From Nocardia concava NBRC 100430 (lineage in GTDB: Bacteria; Actinomycetota; Actinomycetes; Mycobacteriales; Mycobacteriaceae), in NCBI RefSeq assembly GCF_000308815.1, contig NZ_BAFX01000075.1, forward strand, positions 124,001 to 188,000: a stretch of DNA of 64,000 nt, given 5' to 3'. The position numbers were made by a program, and so were the translations under genes. Under the pieces are notes generated by a model. That model saw only the letters and a program-made list of their open reading frames with translations, did no database searches and was not told the origin of the DNA. Shown in pieces: positions 1-8,590 of the stretch; the stretch's first letter is position 1, and each line of letters starts with the position of its first letter.

Positions 1-2
1 CG

Positions 3-359
3 AACCTCCGAGCCCACTGCACAGCCTTCTGCCAAGCCCTCACCAACCACCACACCAGCGAAGACAACACCGCGTTCGCCGAACTGGGCCGCCAGTTCCC
101 CGAACTGACACCGGTACTAACAGAACTCCGCGAAGACCACGTCCTGGTAGCCAACATCATCCGCAAACTGAACACCCTCCTAACCACCCTCACACCCAAC
201 AACGCCCCCACCGTCCAACACGAACTATCCGGCTTGGCAGCAATCCTCGAATCCCACTTCCGCTGGGAAGAACGCCGAATAGTCGAGGCCTTGAACACCC
301 TCGCCACCCCACACCCCGCCGAATCCCTTTTCGGCCTCTCCAACACGAAAAAGTCCTGA
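3..359 (+). CDS. Hemerythrin HHE-domain protein (3' part only)
   Basis: The frame is open from the left edge to a TGA at 357-359, giving 118 residues without a start, so the gene begins outside the window. The translation shows a spaced His/Glu pattern (HHTSED, FAEL, REDH, then SHFRWEERRI near the C-terminus) typical of the four-helix hemerythrin HHE fold, in which His and Glu/Asp side chains bind a di-iron or other metal centre. Such small actinobacterial proteins are thought to sense or bind oxygen, NO or iron; the exact role here is unknown. Many codons end in A (cta, aca, cca), less GC-biased than its neighbours. Confidence 0.7.
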   Translation, partial: NLRAHCTAFCQALTNHHTSEDNTAFAELGRQFPELTPVLTELREDHVLVANIIRKLNTLLTTLTPNNAPTVQHELSGLAAILESHFRWEERRIVEALNTLATPHPAESLFGLSNTKKS

Positions 360-438
360 TCGGTCGACCCGTCCTCTGTCCGACCCGCTGCCCTCCCGAT
401 CGCTGCGGGACAGGGCCGGGTGGTTCTACGCTGAAATC

Positions 439-1599
439 ATGAGCGGCGACCTGGGGCAGCGCTTGCGATCGGTGCGGAAGCGGCGGGGGCTCACGCAGCG
501 TGAACTGGCTGCGGGGTCCGGGGTTTCGGTGTCGTTCATTCGGAAGATCGAGCAGGGCGAGCGGGACGACGCCCGGATCGAGACGTTGCGGCGACTCGCG
601 GTTGGGCTGGGGTGTCCGCTGACGGCGCTGATCGGCGACGAACCGCGGCCGCCCGAAAGCCGCAACGGCGAGTTCTGGGCCGAGACCCGGCGGGCCATAA
701 ATTCGCCGCGCGAGCCTTCCTCCGAAGAGCCGGTCACCGCAGGCGATGTGGCGGAGTCGCTGAATTCGGCCGTGCGGATGTACCACGACAACGACTACGA
801 GCAACTCGCGCGGGTACTGCCGGGGCTGGTCGAATTCTCAGGCAGCGCCCCGCCTCGGCTGCAGGCTCGGATTCTGCAGCTCGCCGGCTCGGTAATGGTG
901 CAGACGCGGCAATTACGCACGGCGCGCACGGTTCTCGAACGATCGCTGGCGGCCGCCGAATCAACCGATGATGTGCTCGACGCCGCCTCCGTTGTCGTCA
1001 CGCTGTGCTGGCTGCTGCTGGTGGAGCGGCGATTCCAGCAGGTCGACGAACTCGCCGTCACGTGGGCGGACCGGATCGAGCCGCGAATTTCGACCGCCTC
1101 CGAGCGCGAGCTCTCCACCTGGGGCTGGCTGCTGCTGCGCGGTTCGGCCGCCGCCATCCGCGACAACCGGCCCGACGACGCCGAGGACATGATGCGCTTC
1201 GCCCAGGCCGCCGCCGTCGCGGTCAAGCGCGAACCGACCGTCTACCACGACTATTGGACTCTCTTCGGCCCGGCCACGGTCGCCATGAAGCGCGTCGAGA
1301 ACGCCGTCATCGACGACCGCCCCGACCTCGCGCTCCGCCTGGCTCGCGATGTCCCCACCGGCCTGCGCCCCACCTCCGACAATCGCAACCGGCACCTTCT
1401 CGACGTAGCCGACGCGCACCTGACCCTGCACCGCCCCGACCCCGCCCTCGACATCCTCCTTCAACTCTCCCGCGAGGCCCGCCCCTGGCTCGTCGAGCAA
1501 CGCTTGGCCAAGGACCTCCTCACCCGCATGATCGGCAAGCGCCGCACCCTCACCCCCGATATGCGCTCCCTCGCCGATCTCATCCACCTCGAGTACTGA
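439..1599 (+). CDS. XRE-family helix-turn-helix regulator with long helical C-terminal domain
   Basis: 386 residues. Residues 1-60 form an XRE/Cro-type helix-turn-helix (LTQRELAAGSGVSVSFIRKI, followed by an EQGERDDAR recognition-helix region). The remaining 300 or so residues are almost entirely alpha-helical with a TPR-like pattern of Ala/Leu-rich helix pairs, as in many actinomycete XRE regulators whose C-terminal repeats bind a peptide or partner protein. The ATG at 439 is kept because the DNA-binding helix begins within ten residues. It stands alone on the plus strand and ends just before a hairpin at 1608-1641. The target genes cannot be read from the sequence. Confidence 0.8.
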   Translation: MSGDLGQRLRSVRKRRGLTQRELAAGSGVSVSFIRKIEQGERDDARIETLRRLAVGLGCPLTALIGDEPRPPESRNGEFWAETRRAINSPREPSSEEPVTAGDVAESLNSAVRMYHDNDYEQLARVLPGLVEFSGSAPPRLQARILQLAGSVMVQTRQLRTARTVLERSLAAAESTDDVLDAASVVVTLCWLLLVERRFQQVDELAVTWADRIEPRISTASERELSTWGWLLLRGSAAAIRDNRPDDAEDMMRFAQAAAVAVKREPTVYHDYWTLFGPATVAMKRVENAVIDDRPDLALRLARDVPTGLRPTSDNRNRHLLDVADAHLTLHRPDPALDILLQLSREARPWLVEQRLAKDLLTRMIGKRRTLTPDMRSLADLIHLEY

Positions 1600-1607
1600 T
1601 TGCCCGG

Positions 1608-1641
1608 TGGCACTTCCGCGCCGCCTCCAGCGAAAGTGCCA
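1608..1641 (+). terminator. Hairpin downstream of the XRE regulator
   Basis: Arms TGGCACTT-C-CGC and GCG-A-AAGTGCCA (one internal mismatch) enclose a 10-nt GC-rich loop, nine bases after the regulator's stop codon. No U-tract follows, as is common for actinobacterial terminators. Confidence 0.5.
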
Positions 1642-1721
1642 TTGCCGCTGAATTCCTGTGGACCGAAGCTGAATCCACCATCCGAAGCGGCGAGCGGTAT
1701 CGAGCACTGAGAGGGCGGACC

Positions 1722-2063
1722 ATGATTCCCGGGGCGATCGGTTATCTGCGAGAGGATGTGTCGGGGGCGCGGCGGCAGTGGGATGAGGTGCGGATTCGGC
1801 GGTTGGCCGCGCGGTTGGGATATGACTTGCGGAGGGTGGCGGTGTTCGGGCCACATACCGATCGGCCGATTTATCGGTTGCGGGTGTTGGTGGCGAATTT
1901 GGGGGTGGATGCGGTTATCGTGCCGAGTCTCGAGCATTTCGAGAATGGCGGGGTGCCGGGGGATCTCGTGGAGCGGGCCGATGTCATCACGGTGAGCCCG
2001 GAGCAGACATTCGCGCGGTGGCTCATCCCGCCCGACGGCGCGGCCGACATGGGTTCGCGGTGA
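1722..2063 (+). CDS. Small protein resembling a catalytically dead serine-recombinase N-terminal domain
   Basis: 113 residues from the ATG at 1722. I do not recognise a named family with certainty. The opening (AIGYLRED, then an Arg/Gln-rich helix, RIRRLAARLGYDL) and the later DRP...RLRVLVANLGVDAVIVPSLEHF follow the layout of the serine-recombinase N-terminal fold (GYIRVS, then G-x-D-x-hydrophobic and a final strand-helix). The catalytic Ser of the YxRVS motif is replaced (YLRED), and there is no DNA-binding C-terminal domain. It is therefore unlikely to recombine DNA and may serve as a protein-interaction domain. It ends six bases before a convergent TetR gene. Confidence 0.6.
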   Translation: MIPGAIGYLREDVSGARRQWDEVRIRRLAARLGYDLRRVAVFGPHTDRPIYRLRVLVANLGVDAVIVPSLEHFENGGVPGDLVERADVITVSPEQTFARWLIPPDGAADMGSR

Positions 2064-2068
2064 ACGGG

Positions 2069-2692
2069 TCAGGGGCGGAGTAGGGAGTCGAGCGCGCGGC
2101 GGGTCAGCGCAGTGGCGGTGTCGTCGCCCAGGCGCAGGCAGACGTTGAGGGCGTTGAGGAGGGCGCTCGTCTGGAAAGCGGCTGTGTCGGGGTCGGTTTC
2201 GGGGATTTCACCGGCGTCGACGGCTTGGCGGAATTGGGTGGCGAGGGTGGTGAGCCAGGCGCGCTGTTGGTCCCGGAGCGCGTCGCGGACGGGGCCGGGG
2301 CGGCTGTCGAAGATCGGGAGGTTCGCGCCCCAGAAGCAGCCGCCGGGAAACAGTGGGGCCGAGGCGTATTCGATCCAGTTGTCGATGAGGGCGCGGAGGC
2401 GGGGGAGGCCGGCGGGGGAGTCGAGGGCGGGGTGGATGACCGCGTCGACGAAGGCTTCGCGGGCCGCCTCGGCGGTGGCCAGCTGAAGGGCTTCCTTTGT
2501 CCGGAACAGGGTTTGGATACCGGCCTTGCTCAGGCTCAGGTCGTCGGAGAGGCGACCGAAGCTGAGGCCGTCGAGTCCGTCGAGGGAGGCGATATCGACC
2601 GCGCGGCGGGTCACCGCACGCCGCGATCGGGCGCCCCGTTGTAGCCGACCGTCGGTGGTTTCCGGGGTCGTCGCCGGGCCGGAGGTATCCAT
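2069..2692 (-). CDS. TetR-family transcriptional repressor, divergent from DHA2 exporter
   Basis: 207 residues from the ATG at 2692; an in-frame GTG at 2722 would add ten residues, but neither has a good ribosome site. Residues about 15-65 form the TetR helix-turn-helix (LSFGRLSDDLSLSKAGIQTL, then a FRTKEAL stretch). The C-terminal part carries the all-helical ligand-binding and dimerisation domain with a PGGCFWGAN segment often seen in TetR regulators of multidrug or quinone stress. It is divergent from the MFS exporter starting at 2827, and two 16-bp dyads lie between them (2691-2706, 2745-2760). It probably represses both genes until an exported compound binds. Confidence 0.85.
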   Translation of the reverse strand: MDTSGPATTPETTDGRLQRGARSRRAVTRRAVDIASLDGLDGLSFGRLSDDLSLSKAGIQTLFRTKEALQLATAEAAREAFVDAVIHPALDSPAGLPRLRALIDNWIEYASAPLFPGGCFWGANLPIFDSRPGPVRDALRDQQRAWLTTLATQFRQAVDAGEIPETDPDTAAFQTSALLNALNVCLRLGDDTATALTRRALDSLLRP

Positions 2693-2706
2693 ACAGTCGA
2701 TCGTAT
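2691..2706. promoter_or_regulatory. Candidate TetR operator, site 1
   Basis: ATACAGTCGATCGTAT is a near-palindrome overlapping the ATG of the TetR gene. It matches site 2 (2745-2760) in length and outer ATAC/GTAT arms; the two centres are 54 bp apart. Autorepression is inferred. Confidence 0.55.
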
Positions 2707-2744
2707 GCCATCGTTCCGGCACGTCAAAGGCTCTTGTGATTTAC

Positions 2745-2760
2745 ATACGGGCGACCGTAT
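2745..2760. promoter_or_regulatory. Candidate TetR operator, site 2
   Basis: ATACGG-GCGA-CCGTAT has perfect 6-bp arms and sits about 70 bp upstream of the exporter start. With site 1 it forms a pair of like sites in the divergent promoter region. Confidence 0.65.
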
Positions 2761-2826
2761 TGTTTGAATTGCAGCGGTGAGAATCGGCGCGATGCCGAGG
2801 CCGGTGCCGATTTGGAGGGAAGCCTG

Positions 2827-4248
2827 ATGGATGGCACAGCAGCGACGGGGACAGCGACCACCGAGAGAGCGCCGGCGGTCCGGGACCGCCCGACAGCGCT
2901 CATATGGATCCTGTGTTCGGCCGCCTTCATGGCGATGCTGGACGTTTTCGTCGTGAACGTCGCGTTCACCGCGATCGGGGAGTCGTATCGAGGCTCGTCA
3001 CTGGCCGACGTGAGCTGGGTGCTCAATGGATACGCGATTGTCTATGCGGCCCTGCTGATTCCGGCCGGGCGATTCTCGGACCGGTTCGGGCGCAAGGCCG
3101 GATTCCTGGTCGGGCTGGCCGTTTTCACGGTGGCGAGCCTGGCCTGCGCGGTGGCCCCGACACTCTGGGCGCTGGTGGCGTTCCGGGTGTTGCAGGCGGT
3201 CGGTGCGGCCGCGCTTACTCCGGCCAGTCTGGGATTGCTGCTCACCGTGCTGCCGCCCGCGCGGGTGCCGGGCGCGGTGAAGATCTGGGCGACAACGTCT
3301 TCCTTCGCCGCGGCGGTGGGTCCGGTCGTCGGCGGAGCGCTGGTCGAGGCCTCGTGGCGCTGGGTGTTCTTGATCAATCTGCCGGTGGGCGTGGTGGCCG
3401 GGATCGCGGCCCTGCGGCTGGTGCCGAATCTGCGCCAGCGGATATCGGCTCGGGTACCGGACCTGCTCGGGGTGGCGCTGCTGATCGTGGCGATCGGAGC
3501 ACTGTCACTAGGACTGGTAAAGAGCAGCGAATGGTCTTGGGCCAGTGCGGCAACGGTCGGTGCACTGGCTCTCGGAGCGGTCAGTGTGGCCCTGTTCGTG
3601 GTTCGGATGTTGCGGCATTCGGATCCGGTGGTCTCGCCCGCCCTGTTCGCGGTTCCGACCTTCGTCTGGGCCAATGCGACCGTACTGGCGTTCTGCACGG
3701 CCTTCGGCGCGTGGTTCCTCAGCATCGCCCTGTGGTTGGAGAACGCGGCTCACTTCAGCACCATCGAGACCGGTCTGGCCATCATGCCCGGACCGCTCAT
3801 GGTGCCGATCTTCGCCGCCGTCAGCCAGCGCCTGATCAAGCGGATGCCGGTCGGTGTCGTTGTGGCCGTGGGGAATCTGCTGCTCGCACTCGGTGTGGTG
3901 CTCGTACTGGCCACGGCGTCCACACCGGTGCACTACGCCGCCGATGTGCTGCCGGGCTGGATGATTTCCGGCGTCGGGATCGGTCTCGCGCTGCCCAGCA
4001 TGATCGCTTCCGCCGCGGTGGATCTGCCGCCCGACCAGTCCGCGACCGGCAGTGCCGTGGTGAACACCGCTCGCCAGCTCGGCTATGTGCTGGGTGTCGC
4101 CGTCCTGGTCGCGCTGCTCGGATCGCTCGACGTCCCGGCCGACCGCATGGTGAGCGTCTTCCAGCACGGCTGGTTGTTCATCGCCGTAGTCGCGGTGCTC
4201 GGCGCGGCAACAGCTTTCGGCATCACGCCGCGCACTCGTCAGCCGTAA
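2827..4248 (+). CDS. MFS drug exporter, DHA2 (14-TM) type
   Basis: 473 residues; the ATG at 2827 is preceded by GGAGGGAAGCCTG, a good ribosome site, so the TTG further upstream is not used. Hydrophobic segments fit the 14-helix DHA2 (EmrB/QacA) plan. TM1 carries the family motif MLDVFVVNVA, followed by VSWVLNGYAIVYAALLIPAGR and the loop-2/3 signature GRFSDRFGRK. Such pumps use the proton gradient to export hydrophobic cations or drugs. It is close in sequence to the exporter at 23957-25360 (shared WVLN.Y.IVYAALL.PAGR), a probable paralogue under a different regulator class. The substrate is unknown. Confidence 0.85.
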   Translation: MDGTAATGTATTERAPAVRDRPTALIWILCSAAFMAMLDVFVVNVAFTAIGESYRGSSLADVSWVLNGYAIVYAALLIPAGRFSDRFGRKAGFLVGLAVFTVASLACAVAPTLWALVAFRVLQAVGAAALTPASLGLLLTVLPPARVPGAVKIWATTSSFAAAVGPVVGGALVEASWRWVFLINLPVGVVAGIAALRLVPNLRQRISARVPDLLGVALLIVAIGALSLGLVKSSEWSWASAATVGALALGAVSVALFVVRMLRHSDPVVSPALFAVPTFVWANATVLAFCTAFGAWFLSIALWLENAAHFSTIETGLAIMPGPLMVPIFAAVSQRLIKRMPVGVVVAVGNLLLALGVVLVLATASTPVHYAADVLPGWMISGVGIGLALPSMIASAAVDLPPDQSATGSAVVNTARQLGYVLGVAVLVALLGSLDVPADRMVSVFQHGWLFIAVVAVLGAATAFGITPRTRQP

Positions 4249-4268
4249 TCGAACTCGAGAAGGTGACC

Positions 4269-4940
4269 ATGTCTGTTCAGACATTGACCGAACAAACCGA
4301 TCCACTCTGCCAATCCGAATTGACCTCCGCCGCACTGCTTTTCGACGCGCCATGGCGACGATACGGCGTCGTCGGCGACAGCTTGTCCGCCGGAACCGGC
4401 GACCCGACGCCCGGATATGCCGACAAGGGCTGGTCCGATCGGGTCGCCGAGATTCTGCGACGGGTGCGTCCAGATCTGGAGTACCTCAACCTAGCCCGAA
4501 TCGGAGTCACCACGGACGAGACCGTCGCACACCAACTCGACCGCATCACCGAATTCGGTCCGGACTTGCTGCATCTACCCTCCGGCGCGAACGACATTTT
4601 CCGACGCACTCCGGACTTCGAGCGGATCGAGAAGGCGACGCGTCTCATGTACGACCGGGCAGCGGGCACCCGTGCCTTGTTGACGACGTTCATCCCCGGC
4701 AGAGCCTTTGTCGTGCCGACAATCGCGGACTGGGACAAGCGAATTCGCGGGATGAACGCCATCACCAGGCGAGTGGCCGCCGAGTACGACGCCGTCGTCA
4801 TCGACTTCTGGGACCACCCGGTCAACGACCGCGAGAATCTCCTGAGCGCGGACCGGATCCACTTCTCGACCTCGGGTCAAGCGGTCATCGCGACCGAGGT
4901 GGTTCGTCGGCTCGCGCATATCCTGTCGACACGGCGGTGA
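4269..4940 (+). CDS. SGNH/GDSL-type hydrolase
   Basis: 223 residues from the ATG at 4269 (GAAGGTGACC upstream), 20 nt after the exporter gene and probably co-transcribed. The SGNH blocks are visible: block I GDSLSAG with nucleophile Ser38, block II Gly near residue 79, block III GAND with Asn108, and block V DRIH with Asp195 and His198. The family hydrolyses carboxylic esters, often acyl chains of lipids or acyl-CoA. No signal peptide is seen, so it is probably cytoplasmic. Its place behind an efflux pump suggests a role in modifying the same xenobiotic or lipid. The end overlaps a convergent TetR gene by 56 nt. Confidence 0.85.
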   Translation: MSVQTLTEQTDPLCQSELTSAALLFDAPWRRYGVVGDSLSAGTGDPTPGYADKGWSDRVAEILRRVRPDLEYLNLARIGVTTDETVAHQLDRITEFGPDLLHLPSGANDIFRRTPDFERIEKATRLMYDRAAGTRALLTTFIPGRAFVVPTIADWDKRIRGMNAITRRVAAEYDAVVIDFWDHPVNDRENLLSADRIHFSTSGQAVIATEVVRRLAHILSTRR

Positions 4941-5529
4941 ACAGTCGCACGCAGCGGTCGGTCATGTCCTCGGGCGTGTTCTGCGGGTGGTCGCCCCACC
5001 ACGACACCGTGGTGGAGACGATGCTGAACCACAGTGTCAGCAGCAGGGAATGGTCTTCCGGGCCGAGGATTCCGGCGTCGGCGAGGATCTCGGCGACGCC
5101 CTCGGAACCCATGGTGTTGAGGGCGTCTTGGTAGTGGCGGGCGGTCTCGTAGGCGGCACCGGGTCTGGGCAGGGTGCTGTCGTAGATGATTCGCCAATTC
5201 TGGGTGCGGCCGTCGAGCGCCTGGAAGATCGCGGTCAGGGTCGCGAGGGCCTTGTTGTGTGCGCCCTGCGCGGCCTGGGCCTCGGCGACGGCGGCCACCA
5301 GCACCTTGCCCGCCCGATGCACGCATGCGGCATGCAGCTCGTCTCGGGAGCCGAAGTAGGCGTAGATAAGAGGCTTGGAAACGCCTGCTGCTGACACGAT
5401 TTCGGCGAGGGAGGCATTTGCGTAGCCGCGGTTACCGAACTCGAGGGTGGCGATATCGAGCAGCTGCTGCTCACGCTGCTCCCGCGGAACGCCTTTGGTA
5501 CCCGCGCGGCTCGCGGCGGGACCTGTCAT
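4885..5529 (-). CDS. TetR-family regulator linked to the FAD oxidase
   Basis: 214 residues. The helix-turn-helix lies at residues about 25-70 (ASLAEIVSAAGVSKPLIYAY, then FGSRDEL), followed by a helical ligand-binding domain. Its ATG overlaps the stop codon of the upstream FAD oxidase by 4 nt, so the two are one operon and the regulator is translationally coupled. This arrangement suggests feedback on its own operon. The 3' end overlaps the convergent SGNH hydrolase. Ligand unknown. Confidence 0.85.
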   Translation of the reverse strand: MTGPAASRAGTKGVPREQREQQLLDIATLEFGNRGYANASLAEIVSAAGVSKPLIYAYFGSRDELHAACVHRAGKVLVAAVAEAQAAQGAHNKALATLTAIFQALDGRTQNWRIIYDSTLPRPGAAYETARHYQDALNTMGSEGVAEILADAGILGPEDHSLLLTLWFSIVSTTVSWWGDHPQNTPEDMTDRCVRLFTAVSTGYARADEPPRSR

Positions 5530-7139
5530 CGCGCCGCCTCGTCGCGGTCGATCAGTACGCCCGGGTTGAGGATGTACGCCGGATCCAGAGCGGCTTTCGT
5601 CGCGTGCAGCGCGCGGGCGAAGGGTTCCGGCCGCTGCTGGTCGTACCAGGGACGGTGATCGCGTCCCACCGCATGGTGGTGGGTGATCGTTCCGCCATTG
5701 CTCGCCAAGGCCTGCGACACAGCGGCTTTGATCTCATCCCACTGCTCCACGGTCCGCCCCCAGCTACCCGCGGCGTAGATACCGAAATACGGTGCGGGAC
5801 CATCCGGGTAGACGTGGGTGAACCGGCAGGTCACCACGCCCGTGATCCCCAGCCCGGCGAACGCGGCCTGCGCAGCGTCCAGAACTGCGGCCCGCAGCTG
5901 CTCGAATCGATCCCAGGTGCAAGCGGTTTCGAAGGTCTCCACGATCATCGACTGCGCGGCGAGCGCGTCACGCTGATAGGGCATCCGCAGGAACGACGAC
6001 CGCCAGGTCCCGGCCGCCCCGCCGGGCGTCGAGTTCTCCTCCGAGTCGGTCGACGCGACGCCCTCGGGCGCTCTGCCGCCGAAGTCCCCGCAGATCTCCA
6101 CTGCCCGGCGCATCGGCTCGTCCACCGGATGATCGGCGGATTCGAATCCCAGCACGAGCACACCACCCGAGGTCGCGGTCCCGGCATTGAGGAAGGCCTC
6201 GGCGGGATCGAGCAGCCGGCAGTTGGTCGGGAACAATCCCGACTGCGCGATCACGCGGGTCGCGTTCACGGCCGAACCGTAGTCGTCGAACAGCGCGGAA
6301 GCCGTTGCGCGCCAACGCGGGCGGTCCTGCAGCCGCATCCAGGCCTCGGTGATCACACCGAGCGTGCCCTCGGAACCGAGGAAAATGCGGTCCGGCGACG
6401 GCCCCGCACCGGAACCGGGCAAGCGACGTGATTCGCTGATCCCCGTCGGCGTCACGACCCGCATGGATTCGACCATGTCGTCGATATGGGTGTAGACGGT
6501 CGCGAAATGCCCGCCCGCCCGGGTGGCGAGCCACCCGCCGAGCGTGGAGAACTCGAACGACTGCGGAAAGTGACGCAGGGTCAATCCTTCCGGCCGCAAC
6601 GAGCCGTCCAGCGCGGGCCCGAGAATCCCCGCCTGTATCCGTGCCGCACGACTGGTGCGATCGACCTCGACGACCCGATTCAACCGGCCCAGATCCAGCG
6701 ACACCACCCCGGCGTAGTCCCCGAGAGCCCGCGGTTCGACACCTCCGACCACCGAGGTACCTCCGCCGAACGGAATCACGGCGATCCCCGCACCCGTGCA
6801 CCAATCCAGCACATCGACGACATCCTGTTCGGTCCCGGGCCGCAACACCAGATCGGGCACACTGTCGACGCGGCCGAGCAGATTGCGCACCACATCCCGG
6901 AACGCCTGCCCGGTTCCGTGCGAGACGCGATCGGCGAGATCCCGAGATGCCAACGCCGCCAATGCCTCTGGTGCTGCGATACGCGGCGCGGGGACCGGCA
7001 GGGACTCCAGTGCGGGCGGCTCGTGCACGGTCAGATCCGCGCCCGGCATCATCGCCGCGACCCGCTGAGTCAGCTTGGCGCGCTCCGCTCCGATCACGGC
7101 GTCCTCGACATTGCCCCAACCCCACCATGACCGCGCCAT
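5526..7139 (-). CDS. FAD-binding oxidase, alkyldihydroxyacetonephosphate-synthase (AgpS) like
   Basis: 537 residues. Residues 95-300 form a PCMH-type FAD-binding domain (PFGGGTSVVGGV at 123-134 binds the FAD phosphates; SEGTLGVITEAW follows). The C-terminal domain ends with the tri-histidine stretch HHHAVGRDH near 487-495 and a DPAYILNPGVL terminus, both features of the alkyl-DHAP synthase/VAO branch. AgpS replaces the acyl chain of acyl-DHAP with an alkyl chain in ether-lipid synthesis; many actinobacterial relatives have unproven substrates, so the specific reaction is an inference. It is first in an operon with the TetR gene. Confidence 0.75.
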   Translation of the reverse strand: MARSWWGWGNVEDAVIGAERAKLTQRVAAMMPGADLTVHEPPALESLPVPAPRIAAPEALAALASRDLADRVSHGTGQAFRDVVRNLLGRVDSVPDLVLRPGTEQDVVDVLDWCTGAGIAVIPFGGGTSVVGGVEPRALGDYAGVVSLDLGRLNRVVEVDRTSRAARIQAGILGPALDGSLRPEGLTLRHFPQSFEFSTLGGWLATRAGGHFATVYTHIDDMVESMRVVTPTGISESRRLPGSGAGPSPDRIFLGSEGTLGVITEAWMRLQDRPRWRATASALFDDYGSAVNATRVIAQSGLFPTNCRLLDPAEAFLNAGTATSGGVLVLGFESADHPVDEPMRRAVEICGDFGGRAPEGVASTDSEENSTPGGAAGTWRSSFLRMPYQRDALAAQSMIVETFETACTWDRFEQLRAAVLDAAQAAFAGLGITGVVTCRFTHVYPDGPAPYFGIYAAGSWGRTVEQWDEIKAAVSQALASNGGTITHHHAVGRDHRPWYDQQRPEPFARALHATKAALDPAYILNPGVLIDRDEAAR

Positions 7140-7245
7140 CGGCTCGCTCCTTCGACCGGCACCTAATTGAACGCGCCGTAATTTACTGAGGAGTCAATTC
7201 AATGTCCAGCAGAAGATCGCGAGGGCCGAGACCTTGGGTCGCGAG

Positions 7246-8541
7246 CTAGATCGGCAGCACTCCGCGGCGCATCCGGTGTCGAAGGTGTGCCGGCACGGCC
7301 AGCACTCCGGTGCCCTGCACATGAGTGAGTGGTCCGAGGCGTGTCAGGTCCACCGACAGCCGGCCCGAAGCTCCGCGGGCGCCGAATAGCTGATCCTGCA
7401 AGGGATCTCCGCCTTCGATGTCGTCCTCGTCGACCTCGGACGGGTCACGCCGGCCGGGGTGCTCGCGCACCATGTCGAGATAGGCCTCGACCTGGTCGGC
7501 CTCCTCGGATGCGGGCCGCGCCCGGGACCGGTAGACCGTCACCTGGCCGCCGGACAGGCAGTGCATTCGAACCTCACCGTCGCGGGCGACACACCATTGA
7601 CTCCATCGCCCCGGCGCGTAGTCGTCCACGAATTGCTCGTACCAGTGTGCCGATCCGAATCGCAGGCTCAATTCCTCCAGGCACCGATGCAACTCGAACC
7701 GCTGCTGCGCGGGCATCGTGAACAGTCGCCGCTGGACGCGGGATTCCGGACTCCGGCCGATGATGTCGTCCGCGTAGCACAACAGGGTCCAGCCATTCAG
7801 CGCCGGGGTGACGAAGACTTCGGGATAGGCTTCTCCGGTGTGCTCCCGGATGAACGCCTTCCGGCTCGGGGTGTCACGAAAATCGAGACCGTGCAGGCTC
7901 ATCGCCGTCTCATAGGGCAGCCGTGCGGGCCTGACTCCCAGCCACGGCGCGAATCCCATCCGCAGCGTCGCGGGGACCGGGTCATACAGGTCGAAGGCGG
8001 CCAGGACCGCGGCCTGATCGCTGGTCGGCACCGCGAACCACGATCCGGACAGCCGCTCGAAGTCCAGCGGTTCGAGCGGCTCGAGCACCTGCTTCATCCG
8101 GATCAATCGCTCCAGAATCACCAGATCTTCGCGCTTGATCAGATGCCAGCCGAGTTCGGCCAGCACCGCCAACGCTTCCCGCCGCGCCAACCGGTTCGAG
8201 GGCGGTATCGCCCGCAACGCTCCCACCACGGGCAGACCGAACGCCAACAGCACCGACCTCGCCCGCTCGCGGACCTCATCGAGTGAACTACCCAGCAGGG
8301 CAATAACAATGGGCAGATGACGGCAGTCTCCCGCGGGTACGTCGTCGGTACCGCAACCCTCGGAGACACCATCCCAGGCGACCGCGCACGAGTACAGGAT
8401 CGCCGATGATGCCCCGGGCAAGAACTCGGGCACTTCGGTGTCGGGCGGAAGGCCTAGCATCATCCAAAGGCGTTCGCGCGAATCGCCTTCCGGTGCTTCG
8501 GCCAGTGCGACGACCGCCTCGTCGAAGGAAATCCCTGCCAC
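7246..8541 (-). CDS. Hypothetical protein, 431 residues, helical N-terminus
   Basis: Function not recognised. Residues about 5-150 are Leu/Ala-rich helices reminiscent of HEAT-type packing. The centre (about 200-320) is mixed alpha/beta with many aromatic residues (GWTLLCYADD, SAHWYEQFVDDYAPGRWSQW). The tail (about 370-400) is acidic (EVDEDDIEGGD), followed by a short basic end. No signal peptide or membrane helix is evident. It lies alone between two minus-strand units, with no partner gene. The codon use is typical of the region, so it is a real gene. Confidence 0.6.
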   Translation of the reverse strand: MAGISFDEAVVALAEAPEGDSRERLWMMLGLPPDTEVPEFLPGASSAILYSCAVAWDGVSEGCGTDDVPAGDCRHLPIVIALLGSSLDEVRERARSVLLAFGLPVVGALRAIPPSNRLARREALAVLAELGWHLIKREDLVILERLIRMKQVLEPLEPLDFERLSGSWFAVPTSDQAAVLAAFDLYDPVPATLRMGFAPWLGVRPARLPYETAMSLHGLDFRDTPSRKAFIREHTGEAYPEVFVTPALNGWTLLCYADDIIGRSPESRVQRRLFTMPAQQRFELHRCLEELSLRFGSAHWYEQFVDDYAPGRWSQWCVARDGEVRMHCLSGGQVTVYRSRARPASEEADQVEAYLDMVREHPGRRDPSEVDEDDIEGGDPLQDQLFGARGASGRLSVDLTRLGPLTHVQGTGVLAVPAHLRHRMRRGVLPI

Positions 8542-8590
8542 TCCCGCAATCTAGCAGTGACACCGAAGTCGCTGGCGCACTGGACAATTG

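Noticed and set aside
7165..7199. AATTGA...TCAATT inverted repeat upstream of the AgpS-like oxidase, considered as a TetR operator
   Set aside because: Arms are 6 bp with a 23-nt spacer, too weak to separate from chance; other regulator regions in the window have tighter dyads.
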